Positions 1 to 11,700 of a stretch of 64,000 nucleotides of DNA are shown here, in pieces. The stretch lies in assembly GCF_964275005.1 (NCBI RefSeq), contig NC_092706.1, positions 6,118,564-6,182,563 on the forward strand. Direction: 5' to 3'. The notes below the pieces were generated by a model. It saw only the letters and a list, made by a program, of their open reading frames with translations. It had not been told where the DNA came from and searched no databases. The DNA is from Diadema setosum. Lineage: Eukaryota > Echinodermata > Echinoidea > Diadematoida > Diadematidae. A program made the position numbers and the translations under genes. Each line of letters starts with the position of its first letter. Position 1 is the first letter of the stretch.

Positions 1-802
1 ATTTCTGGCAAAGAAAAAAAAAACCCTCACATGCATTTAATTAGCTGTGGGAGATTATTTCATGTGATATCATGCCCTTGTTTTGTTATAATCTAAGTAG
101 GTGTATGGTTAAGGAGCTTCTGTATCTCTGAAGAAAGCGGTGATAGGAACCACAAGGTGGGGTATACTGTAGAGTTGGAACCTAAAAGGCTGGCTATGTT
201 CAAGTGCATGCTTCTGGGGAGCATGGTCAACTTTTTCTTTTCATAAACAACAACAACAATAACAACAAAATGGTAAACTTTTGTATTTTTTGTCTGTGCC
301 CATCCAAAGTCCTCAGTATGATCGCATAATCTAGATCATGGGCAATTACTGGTAATTTCTGCTCTCTCTCTGTCTATTATGTGCATATTCACACACACAC
401 ATACACACATGCTTGCATCTATTGAGTTACAATGTTTAGTGAGTAAGGACATTCTCTGAAATCTTGATAACATGCTGTTTGTTTAATACATGTATAGTAC
501 TGCAATCCATTTGGATGATAATTGCAGGTCTTAGCATCTCTGTTGATATCAAAATACAGAGATTTACATTCCCTTACTTAAGTATAATTCAAGAAAACTA
601 GATGAACTTCAAAGTATTGAAAGTATTCCAAGTATTGAAATAGTAAAAGCATGTTATGAATGTATAGCAGAGCATTTCAAAATTATATATCTTATTGGGA
701 GTTGTTACTGGAAAGTTATAGGTCACAATTGAAAGATAAATTCCAAAGCATGTATAAGGTTTTATATTCTTGTATAGAAACTAAACATACAGTTTGTAAT
801 AT

Positions 803-1169
803 TTAAGTATGCCTGATACAGATTTGAACTATTAAAAAAAATAGGCAGTGAAAAGAAAATGATTATGTTGATGGTTTTTTTTTTTTAGTTGAGTTCAAAA
901 GTGAAGACCCAATTATGAGATTGTTTAAGTATTGACCTTGAATATTTAGAAACAAGACTAGCTCACACGCAAGGGCAAAAAGCACCAAATAGCTTCATTA
1001 GATTAGGATCATGGTCTGAAATAAAATGTGATGCTTTTAAGAGATAAAAAGCCTAATTCTTGTTGTAGTAGGTGCTCCTGCACAACATTAGCAGACTGTA
1101 TTACTGTGGAGAGTGGAGACATGATGGTCGATGTTATGATGTTGATTAAATTGTGTTTCTTTGGGTTAA
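803..1169. repeat. Direct repeat R1, left copy
   Basis: About 365 bp that recurs in the same orientation at 1550-1917. Shared stretches include GATTAGGATCATGGTCTGAA, TGTGATGCTTTTAAGAGAT and ACACAACATTAGCAG. Both copies start and end at a TTAA, and a MITE fills the exact gap between them. By eye the copies differ at very roughly one base in five, with small indels, so the duplication is old. Confidence 0.85.
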
Positions 1170-1553
1170 AGGGATAGAATAGTTCCAGTTGAGATGGAGC
1201 TTCAGGTTTCCAACCTTTTTTGGTAAGATAATGAGAAACCTCTCATGAAATATGAAAAAATATATAATCCTCAGAGGAATTCAAAATTTATTTGATGAAA
1301 ATTGGTTTTGAAATGGCTGAGATATCCAAAAGCAAAGAGGTCGGGTAAGGTTGGACCCACCTTTTATTCAGACTATTTTGTTTTATTTTGTTTTTGGATA
1401 TCTCAGCCATTTCAAAAGTGATATTAATCAAATAGACTTTAAATTCCTCTTAGAATTGTATGCTCTTTCATATTTCATAAGTGGTTTCTAATTATCTTGC
1501 AAGAAGTTAAATCTTAATCCCCCATCTCAATGAAAATGGTACCATCCCTTTAA
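1166..1553. mobile_element. MITE family A, copy 1 (TTAA-bounded, palindromic)
   Basis: A 388-bp element with inverted ends TTAAAGGGATAG and ACCATCCCTTTAA. The halves form a long imperfect palindrome: ATGGCTGAGATATCCAAAAG in the left half is answered by TGGATATCTCAGCCAT in the right half. It has no coding capacity. The site fits either a TTAA target (piggyBac-like) or a TA target (mariner-like). Further copies lie at 2620, 33210, 56061 and 56447. Confidence 0.85.
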
Positions 1554-1917
1554 AGTATGCTTGATAACAGATTTGAACTAAAAAGAAAGCAGGCATTGGA
1601 AGGAAAATGATTATGCTAGCGTTTGCTTTTTAGTTGAGTTTAAAAGTAAAGTCCCAAGTATAAGATTGCTTTCCAAATTGGTAGTGACTTATTTTGAAAC
1701 TAGATGAGAGCACATGGCAGAGCAAAAAGCAACTAATTTGTTATTAGATTAGGATCATGGTCTGAAATAGAATGTGATGCTTTTAAGAGATCTATAGAAA
1801 ACCTCATTCTTCTTGTAGTTGGTGCTCCCACACAACATTAGCAGGCTTTTTTGCTGTGGAGAGCAGAGGCATATAGTTGACTTTATGATATTGATTATCA
1901 TGTTTCCGTTAGGTTAA
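1550..1917. repeat. Direct repeat R1, right copy
   Basis: Second copy of the block at 803-1169, directly after the MITE at 1166-1553 and sharing its terminal TTAA. No coding content is evident. Confidence 0.85.
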
Positions 1918-2619
1918 GAAAATAAAAATGCAAACAGGCATCGTGGCCTGGTACAAAAGTGTTCTTTGACTTCCAGAACTTGTTGCTTATTCCCTTTTAT
2001 TCTTTGTCTTTCTTTACCTGTGCATTGACCTTCAAGATATCGCCTCACATTAGAAACCTGACAGGCGATGAGAAGAACGTTGACAGATAGGGAAACTGTC
2101 ACTTACAAGTCGCTCAAATGTGATCCGTGCTCGCGAGCGGCTCGTTTCGCTCCCCTAATTAGAGCCGGCACTCTCCAGAATGACATTGCACTGTTTTTTC
2201 CTGCCCTGCGAATCCCCTCCGAATCCCGTCTATCGTCGCCGAACACATGCATTCTGGAATTAAACCGCCGTTTAATTGGCGGTTTGTATTTCTCGTCGAG
2301 GAAGGGCTGAATTTCTCGCTTGCGGCTTCTCGTCATTGTTGCAAAAGTTGCGTCTTCCTCATCCAACAGCTTGTTGATTTCAATGCTTGTGTACACAGCT
2401 CAGCCCTTTTCTTTATTTCTACATTATTTTATTCATTGGCTCCTCTCCACTGTACCCCTAATTACACTTTGTAGTAGATATCCCTTGTCAGAATAGAATC
2501 CAGCATCAAAGCTTTTATAGAAACATGCTAGAGGAAGAATTAATCAACTTTTTTTTTTTTCCCCACAACTTTTTCTTTGATCAATCAACTCCACATACAC
2601 ATGTTGTATGTACAGTAGT

Positions 2620-2880
2620 TTAAAGAGATAGAATTGTTCTGGTTGACATAGGGCTTCAGGTTTCCAATTCTTTTGTCAGATAATGAGAAACCTCATATGA
2701 AATATGAAAGAGCTTGCAAATGTTAGAGGAATTCATTTGGTTTATTTGAGGAAAATTGGTTTTGAAATGGCTGAGATATCCAGAAACAATAAGGTCCTAT
2801 TATTATAAGGTGGGACACACCTTTTTTGAGGACCACTTTGTTTTACTTTGTTTTTTTATACCTCACCCATTTCAAAACTT
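2620..2880. mobile_element. MITE family A, copy 2 (right end lost)
   Basis: It starts TTAAAGAGATAGAATTG and follows the family A consensus through the central ATGGCTGAGATATCCAGAA and the opposing CCTCACCCATTTCAAAA. Alignment is lost near 2880, so the right terminal repeat is missing. Confidence 0.75.
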
Positions 2881-3633
2881 TATTGTGTACCATTCAAAAA
2901 ACTTAAAGGTACTATTGAAATTTAAAGTGCATTTTGTATTCAAGAATGGATTAAACAGAGGATGATGTTTGGAAACTAAATGAAGTGACAGTAATATTCA
3001 TATATTGATATTTGCAGTATAATGTAATTGCTCTTCCTTTCTACATACTGAGTGAGATCTTCGGGTATATAGCATCTTTGCTAGAGGGGAGAGTTTAACC
3101 TTTTTTAACTTGTAAAATGTCTACTCATCAATGTGGGCTGACAACAAGTAAGACTATTCACAGATTTTTTTTTTCAAGGTAACATGCACATGCTTGTGAT
3201 TGAATTGTATTCTCTTGCATACATTAAAGTGAAAATCCATTTCAAGACAAAGCAAAGTCAAATGAACAGTCAGCATAATATCATGAAAATCAGACAAAAG
3301 GTTACTGTAGTGGTAAAGTTGTACCATGCTTTACTCTTTACTGGCACAGTGATATTGGCACTTTATCTATTTATTTGTTTATTCATTCAGTTTTCTTTAC
3401 CCAGGGTACAGTGTAGCCCCATCCGTGGTTTGCACACTGTTATCCTAGGGGGCCCTGCAACAGAATGACAAAATATAACAGTTCAACGTACACAAAATAA
3501 CAAATCAAGGACATCCCTTTTTACATCGTAACATCAACACAATATCAATACTCGAAATGTTTATAATTGCAAAATTAATCTTAATTTAATAATACACAAG
3601 CTCACATTGTTTGAAGAAAAAGATAATACCTTA

Positions 3634-4688
3634 AGCCCCCGTTCCACTATGCCGTTCTCGCTACGATTTGACAATTTTCTCAGGTCGGGAAGGATCGGGT
3701 AAAACCTGAGCCGATCTGGACACAGTACGATGTTAGAACGCTCTGAAGTATGCTGCAGTTACGACTACCAAGTGCTTGCTACGCTCTTACTATGATGATC
3801 GGGAATGAGACATTACGATCTCTGCCGCTGCCGGTACGCTTTAGAACGATGTAGCTACGCTGTCAGTGCGATGTTGCCGATGTTATCCGATCGATGCACG
3901 CTGTATCTACGCTCTGAACGATCTATACGATCTTATCACGCTGTTACCCCGTTCAGAGAGCTGAAAAGTGCCCGATGTGCCCCGATGTACCCCGATTCAA
4001 CTGTCGGTCTGCAGTCAGTCAACTTATTAGCATGCAGAACCGAAGAAATATACTGTGGACCTCGAAGAGGCTCCTCAACTCTCGGTTCTTTTGCAGCAAT
4101 GCATTGTATAAACAAAGGCGTGCTGATTTTCCAAGGCTTTTTCTTGATGTCGTTGCTTTTATAGTCCGTCTTCCTCCAGTTGTAGATGATTTCATATTCT
4201 TCAAAATTCTGCTATGTCCTCTTCCTCCTCTTTCAGCATCACGTGCAGTCTCTCTTTCTTCGCCTTTTGGGTAGCTGCTTCGCTGTTTTCTTCTCTTCTT
4301 TTTCTTCATCTCTTCTTCTTCTTCGAAAATTACGGCTAAAATTACTTCCCGTTCTTGTGCCGATGTTACTACGCTCAGAAAGACCTTGTTACACTGATCC
4401 CGCTGCGTTTACGCCGTCACTACGCTCTCCCCGCTGCGTTTACGCTGTCACTACGCTCTCCCCGCTTGCCGTACGATTAGAGATATTTCAATTTTGATCG
4501 GGGAGATCGGGAAGAAATTTTGAACCGGTTCAAAATTTCTTCCCGATCTGAAAAAATGCCCGCTCCAACCCCGACCTCCACACGCTGCTGCTACGATGCT
4601 TCCGATCCCCGTACGCTTTTGCCGCTCTCTCCCGATCTGCTAGATCGGGACAGATCGGGGTCCAAATCATGATAGTGGAACGGGGGCT
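3634..4688. mobile_element. Harbinger-like non-autonomous DNA transposon
   Basis: A 1055-bp element with 17-bp perfect terminal inverted repeats (AGCCCCCGTTCCACTAT and its complement) and a TTA target-site duplication at 3631-3633 and 4689-4691. The 3-bp TTA duplication and GC-rich ends suit PIF/Harbinger. Much of the interior, at 3640-4010 and 4350-4660, is an unusual degenerate run of TACGCT, CGATCT and GCTACG words. A pyrimidine-rich middle lies at 4140-4330. No transposase is recognisable, so it must have moved in trans. It sits inside the LINE remnant. Confidence 0.85.
4504..4549. repeat. 46-bp perfect palindrome
   Basis: Bases 4504-4526 are followed immediately by their exact reverse complement at 4527-4549, with no spacer. 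The centre is TGAACCGGTTCA and the outer arm is AGATCGGGAAGAAATTT. It lies inside the Harbinger-like element. A perfect spacer-free palindrome of this length can extrude a cruciform and is prone to loss on copying. Confidence 0.95.
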
Positions 4689-5212
4689 TTAACATTATAC
4701 AAGAATATAAAAAATAACCGAATTCTACCCAAGTGAGATATGTATGCTGTTACGAATGCTTGAAGGGAGGTGGCGTTTCGGACTTCAGAGGGGAGCTGAT
4801 CCCAAATACATGATGCATAGTGTGAAAATGATTTTTTTCCTGCTCGAGTTTTAACTTGTGGAATTATTAGACCATTATTACTTGCGTTTCATGAACTATA
4901 AGAATGTGTGTTACCAAGGGGTGTAGTGAGTTCTTGCACATATTCAGGCATGTTGCCATGAAGTGTATAATGTAAGTTAAACTGAGTGATGATGTCACCC
5001 CTTTACAAATCTCCCATTTGCTTGTGCACTAATCTTCATCTTCTCTTTCATTTTTTTAAACAAAATCTGGACAACTAGACATTATTTCTTTAACATAAAA
5101 TTGTTTCTCAAAACTTTCTTTATCATTATTGTTTCTCGAAAGTGAGGTCTATTGACCGCAGATATCAAATCGGCTCACATTGCCAGACCACTGACCATCA
5201 AGAAAAAACAGG

Positions 5213-5746
5213 ATGAAGAATGAGATGAAGATAAAGCCATTCCTGTGTCGATCACACCTATTGAGGTTAAAGGGGGAAACCACAGTACAGAAAGAAAGAA
5301 AGACACACCTTTCCCTCACAGACTACGGTGATGATATGATTATCCTTGAAACACCAAACCCCGTGCCAACTCTGATCTTATCGGGAGGAAAGGCTCTCTT
5401 GGCGCATACATGTAATTACGCGATCTGGGTTAATCAATTTAGAAAACGCCAGCTTGGATATTCCGGGCAGTTATCGCAATTTCCCTGCAGACAGGATTCT
5501 GAGGCCCTGCCGCAGAAAAGAAAGAGAAAAAATGAAAAATTGGAGAGGAAAAAAAGATTTGCAAAACTTCCTTTGATCGCAGAAAACCAAATTTGGTGCA
5601 GTCTTCAACTTCCTTTCAGTGGCGCATCCATTTCTTTTGAAAAGTTGAGTTCAATATATGTAGGTTTCAGAGAATTATGCTTCACTTCAGCTGTGAATTT
5701 AAGCATGAGAGGTTTTTATGGTTATCTTTGGTTGATAATTGATTGA
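5213..5746 (+). other. Unexplained 177-codon open frame, probably not a gene
   Basis: The longest open frame in the upstream region. Its predicted product is basic, with a K/R cluster near residues 100-115 (QKRKRKNEKLERKKRFAK). I recognise no family in it and see no flanking exon that continues it. It lies on the KRIT1 sense strand, in what is probably intron. A chance frame is the simplest reading. Confidence 0.15.
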
Positions 5747-6334
5747 ACAAGTTTAATCATATCCTCCTCAGTATGGTGCATGCGTACATGACTCAACTTG
5801 CCTCATGGTTTGTACCACCGAGTTATGAAATCTAAACTGCGGTTTGTTCCCATACTAGAATTTGTTCACCCCCACAGAGATGACAGAAATGTATTGATAT
5901 TGATAGTCAAATGGATTGCCCATCTTTCCTGGTAAACGGTCTACTAGTCATTTCTACTTGGCACACTGTGTTTCCATTTGAAAATCATGTATTTGCACAC
6001 ACAGAGTGAACATCTTGAGCGTGGGGAGTTTTGATAAAAGGTCACAGTTACCCTTCAACTTGCTGTGTAGCTTTATTGTCAAATTTATGTTTGAAGGTCA
6101 ATCAGGGGAATAAATGAATGGCCGGTATCAAGAACATGAACTACTGAAATCAGAACAAAATTTGGTCATTACAGTTTTCATGCTTTTATTGGAAAGTTTC
6201 ATGTGACATAAAAAACAATTTTGATTTGTAGCTTGTGAAACAATGCTTTCTAAGATCAGTGAGATTGTTTCCCTGTAGTAAATGAGGGGAACAGTGGTCT
6301 AAACTCAATTGTCATAATATTCTTGTGCTAACTT

Positions 6335-6420
6335 GTTGAGGAAGAGCTGATTTTATTTTAACACTCATTTCCCATAGACACCTGCCAGAATGTACTCTGG
6401 ACTAGTCTTCAACGGGGTAA
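6335..6420. repeat. Short inverted repeat family H, copy 1
   Basis: A segment of about 85 bp starting TTGTTGAGGAAGAGCTGATT and ending in ACTAGTCTTCAACGGGGTAA, so the two ends are imperfectly complementary. The same layout recurs at 55500-55592 and, as a partial copy, at 18528-18616. Confidence 0.6.
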
Positions 6421-6716
6421 AGGAAATATACTGTACAGGATAAATTTCATTATTTTTTACTGTGAAGCAAGTCAAAGCTATTGCTGACAAGTTGAGAAAT
6501 ATTCTTATGAGTGAAAAGTATTTTTGATCTTTGTGAATTTTTGAATTCTTTTTGGACACCCTTTTAAAGACATGCTAAAACTAATCCCTCAATTTCTAGC
6601 TGTGAATCATGATATGTCAATCAGTGACAGCTTGAGAAAACTTGTATCAATGGGTTAACCACATATTCAATTCTAACTCTCCTATCCTTTTGCACTCTTG
6701 CATTTTCTCCTTACAG

Positions 6717-6851
6717 CTGGGTGGACCAGTACCCACTCCACAGTGCTGCCTACGAGGGTAACGCCAACGCCGTGAGGCAGCTCCTCCACATGGGCTACCC
6801 GGCCGACCAGCCAGACGTTCACCTGTGGGTTCCTCTCCACTATGCCTGCTG
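6717..6851 (+). CDS. KRIT1: KRIT1 exon A, first ankyrin repeat
   Basis: The acceptor is TTACAG at 6711-6716 and the donor GTAAGA follows 6851. The exon begins with the last base of a split codon and encodes WVDQYPLHSAAYEGN through PLHYAC, the first ankyrin repeat and the start of the second. The following intron is about 7.5 kb, the longest in the visible part. Confidence 0.95.
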
Positions 6852-8672
6852 GTAAGATGCGGCTCCTTCCAGGACAACGCTCTTGTGACATCTTAAAAGC
6901 CCCATCCCCTTCCCTTTCCCTCTTTAGCCAGTAATTTTCTTCTTTATCTTGTAAAGACCCGGTAGCATGGCAACACCATGGAGTGCGAAGGCCGGCCCAG
7001 TTCAGTTGTAATGCCAAGTATAGTCGACAATCCCCGTAACGAATTGTCCAAAGCTTTATCACTGATCTCTGGGCAAGTACACACACAGCCGTAGAACCTC
7101 AACTGGAGTCAACTATTACCGATGAGCGTACGCTTTGATGCTTATATTTACTGACCGGTGCTATTTGTGGTATTTGAATGTACCCCTGCGGGCAGGGAAT
7201 GAATGGGGCCACCCATGACTCCCCACGCTACCGTGTGTTTGTATACACCTGCTAAGTTGAACAGGAGGATCAACAGGTAGTACCTCTATAACTAAGGTTT
7301 GACTTTAATAATTGATACTTATTAGATCTAACCAAGTGACACTGTGGGTGCATTATTATTTCAATTCTAGTGTAGAATTAAGGTTCAAATAACTGTCAGG
7401 GATATTTGGGCTGTTGATAAAACTCAAAGCTGTTTTGAAAATGGGGTTAGAAATGACCTTCTGAAATGCCCAAAAAAGAGCAATCATAAACACATTTCTG
7501 TGGAGTTTTGATATTTTTGTCAAATCATATCCATGTGTGATTGATATTTTCATTTATTTGACCTTTTTTTTTTTTTTTTTTTTTTAACCAGTGCCAAAAA
7601 AAGTAGTTTCATGAGTATTTTTGGAGGCACAATTTTGTACAGAAATACTCATAAACAAGTGTAAATCATTGAACAAATTAGACGAGATAAAAGTTATTCA
7701 TGCAGAAGTTCTGCTTTTGCAGTACACCATCCAAGTTTAAGAAAAATACTTATTTGGAAGTCTTTGTTAGCCCTTTAAGGGATGATAGTTTGATATGCCA
7801 TTGACATTTCTCGAGCAGTGCAGGTGTTTGTGGTAATGGGAGAGGTAAAGGCAGCTGATAGTAAGCAGGTGGAATTTGACATGAAGCGACAGAGTATGCC
7901 ACATCGTAGCAACTGTTAGCATCACTTCATTTAACATACAGCTATGTGATGAGGCTACTACAATTTAGCCAGGGGCATACTGTACATTGAGATAGGTAGC
8001 CCAACAAATTGGTTCAATCTGACATGCATGAACAGTTCTCGGCTACAGAGAATATGTAAGTTGCGACAACAGCCATTTTATAGATTACATGTCGCTTCGT
8101 TTTGACATTCGAAAGATGTGGCCGCACTTCGGCTGTCCGAGCAAACTCAATTTGCTACCCGACCGCTAGATCATGGGCGTCACGTGTTCAAATGAAAACA
8201 CATGTTCTCACATGGTGTGTGCCCATGCAGCGGGTATTGCAGGGACTCCTTTTGACAAGTCCCTAACTGGTGTTTGGAGGGTGTGACAGATCATAGGTAT
8301 GTTATGCACTGAAGAAAACACTGACTCATCATTATCAGACTATCAACAATCAATCATGGTTTTGTACAAATTGTGGATACAATACTACGTAGGGATTGTA
8401 TTGATAGTAGGCCTATGTCTTCAATCGTTGCTTTTCAGCGTGAGTTAGCTAGGGGGCGTATGCATAGTGATAATAAAGTGTGTAGGTTAGTGAAATACTC
8501 AGTCAGCGATTAGTTGAAGTTAGTCAGACCTTCTTCATTATTTGCCCATGGGCACAATATTCTGTTATGTTTTCCCATGAGAGAATATTTTTGTATTGTA
8601 ATTAACAAATGACAACTGTCATACCAAACATTGAAATGGTAGTGGTTTATTGTAATCAGTATTAAGGTTCAG

Positions 8673-8707
<35 letters not shown>

Positions 8708-11700
8708 TAACAAGCTGAAGGTATGTATGTCAGAACACTTTGACTTAGACTTGTATGACAAAGATTTATTATCACCATCATTGTCAGGAATACACAGAAT
8801 GCATTAAACTTTAGGCTCTACAAAGCTACTGTAGGGAGATACCTGTTTAACAACATGTCTCTCAATGATATTTCAAAACCCTTTGGATGGAACATTCTTG
8901 TGTGTTCCATACCAACCGCTCCAGTCATTGTCTTTGTTGGATGATTTCTAAAAAGGTGATGATACATGTTTGCAAGTGGCAGGGAGGAGGAGGAAGAGGA
9001 GGATGTGTCAAGCGGAAGTCAATGAGTCAATTTAGATATAAACCGTGACACATAGAGAAAACATGGAATAGGATTTCAATTGTTTAATCATGAATAATGA
9101 TGTAACGTCAGGTTCAGAGATCTAAAGTCATTGACGAGAGTCAAAGTTGCTGTGTTGTACTCTCGTAGAAGCTGGAAGAAGTATCAAAGGGACTTTTGCA
9201 AATTCTCAAGGTCTGTAAGAATACAGTCATTGTTTTGGACTGAAATTCAGCCCTCGCTGCTCAGATAGTAGAATGCCATCTTTCGGACGAGGCTTGGCAG
9301 ATGAGACGACTCACACAGGAGGGATCTGCCGTCTGTATTGCCCGCCAGACCCTCGGCCAAATCAGTCAATCAGAAACCTGAAGCATCATCCCACACACCC
9401 TTTCAATTCATTGTGACTCATGACACCTAGTTTCCTAGAGCACCCCATCCCCTACCCATCCCTCCCTCTCCCCCACCCCACCCCCTTTTTGACATCATTC
9501 AGTAGAATGCAAGCATGCATGCATGCCACAAGGGTATTGTCATAAGTGGGTCAAATTTTTTTCTTCGCCTCCTCACATCTGTGAGGTAGACTGGCCACCT
9601 GACAACTTTAATTTCATGCCAGGCACTAATAGAAAGAAAGAAACAAGCAACACTATGAGAAAGCATATAATGTTGATATCAAAGGAGATAAAACAATGGT
9701 CACAGTTTTGTCTGGACAGTTTGACTGGCAAATTTGAAATATGGATGATGTCGGTTTTGAATTTGGCAGCCTATGACAAGATACTGTATACGCTGTTATT
9801 TTTGCATACAGATATTTTCGCAAACAAGGAGGTCACGGACATTTTCATGATATGTAGTTTTCGCAAATTGACTCCGAGGCCTTCATAAAAGTGTACTACA
9901 TTGTATTACCTTTAATAGCGCATGGTTACATGTTCGCGTATTGTTAAATTCGCGGTCCAACTGTGATTCGCGAAATTCGTGAACATTAAACCCTCGCCAA
10001 AATAAAAGCTTTATACAGTAATGCACCAAACTATTTCCCAATGTCTGACCTAATTCACCTTTATACAGAAACATATTTTGTATTTGGTCAGTATTCAAGT
10101 GCACAAATGAAAATGAGAATTGCTACTTTGTATTCAAAACTTGTTAGTTTGTCTTGAGGACCTTGTGCCAGGTAGGATAATGATATTCATTTCATCTTAA
10201 TCTTTTAAGCATTTGGCCTTTTGGGGGGCAAATTTTCCCAGATCTGGCACTGTGTTGATGGATATCATTGGTGTCAATTATAATAACTTCATGAGATATT
10301 TTCGAGGATGTGATGTATATACACACAATACATATATGGGATTTCTTAGTCGTCTCCTGCCTTGGGAATCTCATTTATAAATCACTATGCTTAATTTTGA
10401 TGTCATTCTTTTTTCATTTCTCATCTTTTTCTAAAATAGTAAAATGTTTGTTACAATGTGATGAAAATACAATTATGGCTTCACAACAGAATGTAAGATC
10501 ATACATGAAGTACTTTCTACGGTATATTCTGTCTTTGAGAAGAGAACTGAAGCAGTGATGACACATCATTGAATGATGTCATCTGCCATAGAAAATGTGA
10601 ACCTTTCTCCTTGCTTTCTGACCCAATTTGGGTATTAAAGTCTCCCATGTAGCAAAGGTATCTTACTTCTTTGTCCTCTGTTTTGTTTCAAAGAGAATTT
10701 ATAAAGTACATTAAATTATAACCAGATGATACAGTGTATCTGTCCTTGACAGATAACTGGCGTGTGGTCACACCACAAGGGACATCCCCTTTTCTTCTCC
10801 GCCCCTTTTCCCTCCCTCTTCCTCCCTTTCCCCTCTCTGCTGCCCCCCTCCCTCCCTCCTCCAACTCTCCCAGAGAGAAATGACGGGTTAGGTGTTAACA
10901 GAGGGCTATCAGCTCGTAGCGGGTTGTTATCTTTCATTCCACACCTGCCACTCTCACTGGTGTCTCTGGGGGAAGGAGTCAAGTTCGCTGAGATAGAGGG
11001 GTAGTGTTTTAAGACAACAATCCCGAATTCACATTGGACTCCCCCCCCCCCCCCCCCCCATAGCTGCATTGCAGGGACAGTCAACAGAACTCCTATCTTT
11101 TTTATGACTGACTGTCCACAAGATGCGAGGAAAATCAGGGCTTTGGAGTGAGCCCTGCCCTTTGAAACCAGACGTCAAGCACGCGCAGATTTGATGAATA
11201 CAGCTGGGTGCTATCATTTACGGCCCAGGGTCACTCTCCCCTCCAAATTTTGTCCCCTGGACTGACTTGCTTCTTGGGGAGGGGGAAAGTCCCAATGAAC
11301 ATTCACGCTATGGTTTTGGAGGGGAAAGTCCTGCAGTGTGGGACTTTCCCCACGCCATTGGGACTTACATGTCTGCAACATTAGGAGATGCTCTCTTGCC
11401 TTTCACAAGATTGCTGCGCAGGCTTGCATTTACGACATGGTCGTACGCAATTGGACAAGCAGACATACGCTCAAATGCACTCGAATATCAGGCACATGGC
11501 TATTCATGGCCAGAATCAAGCAGGTCCGTCTCTTGTGGCTGTATCTTCATGATTAATGTCTGGAGGTGTATTTCCTATGTAACATGCAGATGGTTATGGA
11601 CATAGCAGGTTTTGAGAATGCCATGAAATGCAAACTGCAGTGCAAGTCAGCAAATATGCATGTATTAGCTAGTAAGTTCTCCAACAATGTGGAAGCAATT

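Larger units (their letters stand above)
3362..5010 (-). mobile_element. LINE 3' end, non-LTR reverse transcriptase C-terminus, interrupted
   Basis: On the minus strand, from about 5010 down to 4697, the translation gives the typical C-terminal tail of CR1/L2/Jockey-type LINE proteins. It includes HGNMPEYVQELTTPLGN, then KTRAGKKSFSHYASCIWDQL and PSEVRNATSLQAF. One in-frame stop is visible, just after the HSYSS stretch. The 3' part resumes at 3630 and ends in a repeated AATAAA-like tail at 3362-3390 (TTTATTTG on plus). A Harbinger-like element at 3634-4688 separates the two parts. The copy is 5'-truncated and dead. Family assignment within the CR1/L2 group is inferred. Confidence 0.8.
1..6716. 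other. Presumed KRIT1 intron or upstream DNA, no coding exon recognised
   Basis: The first recognised KRIT1 exon at 6717 begins in the middle of a codon, so at least one coding exon must lie upstream. I looked here for the NPxY/F-motif linker and the N-terminal Nudix-like region that precede the ankyrin repeats in vertebrate KRIT1 and did not find them. The stretch is mostly repeats, entered separately: a duplicated block at 803-1917 around a MITE, a second MITE copy near 2620, a LINE fragment at 3362-5010 and a Harbinger-like insertion at 3634-4688. The 2040-2480 segment is richer in GC and contains an 8-bp stem at 2262-2285 (AAACCGCC / GGCGGTTT), but nothing I recognise. Confidence 0.6.

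Noticed and set aside
2103-2396. 97-codon frame on minus in a GC-richer island
   Set aside because: It overlaps equally open frames on plus, has no recognised similarity, and lacks plausible splice partners.
4019-4309. Lys/Arg-rich open frame on minus inside the Harbinger-like element
   Set aside because: It is the antisense of a pyrimidine-rich stretch (CTTCTTCTTC type), and composition alone explains the frame. No DDE or Myb-like features.
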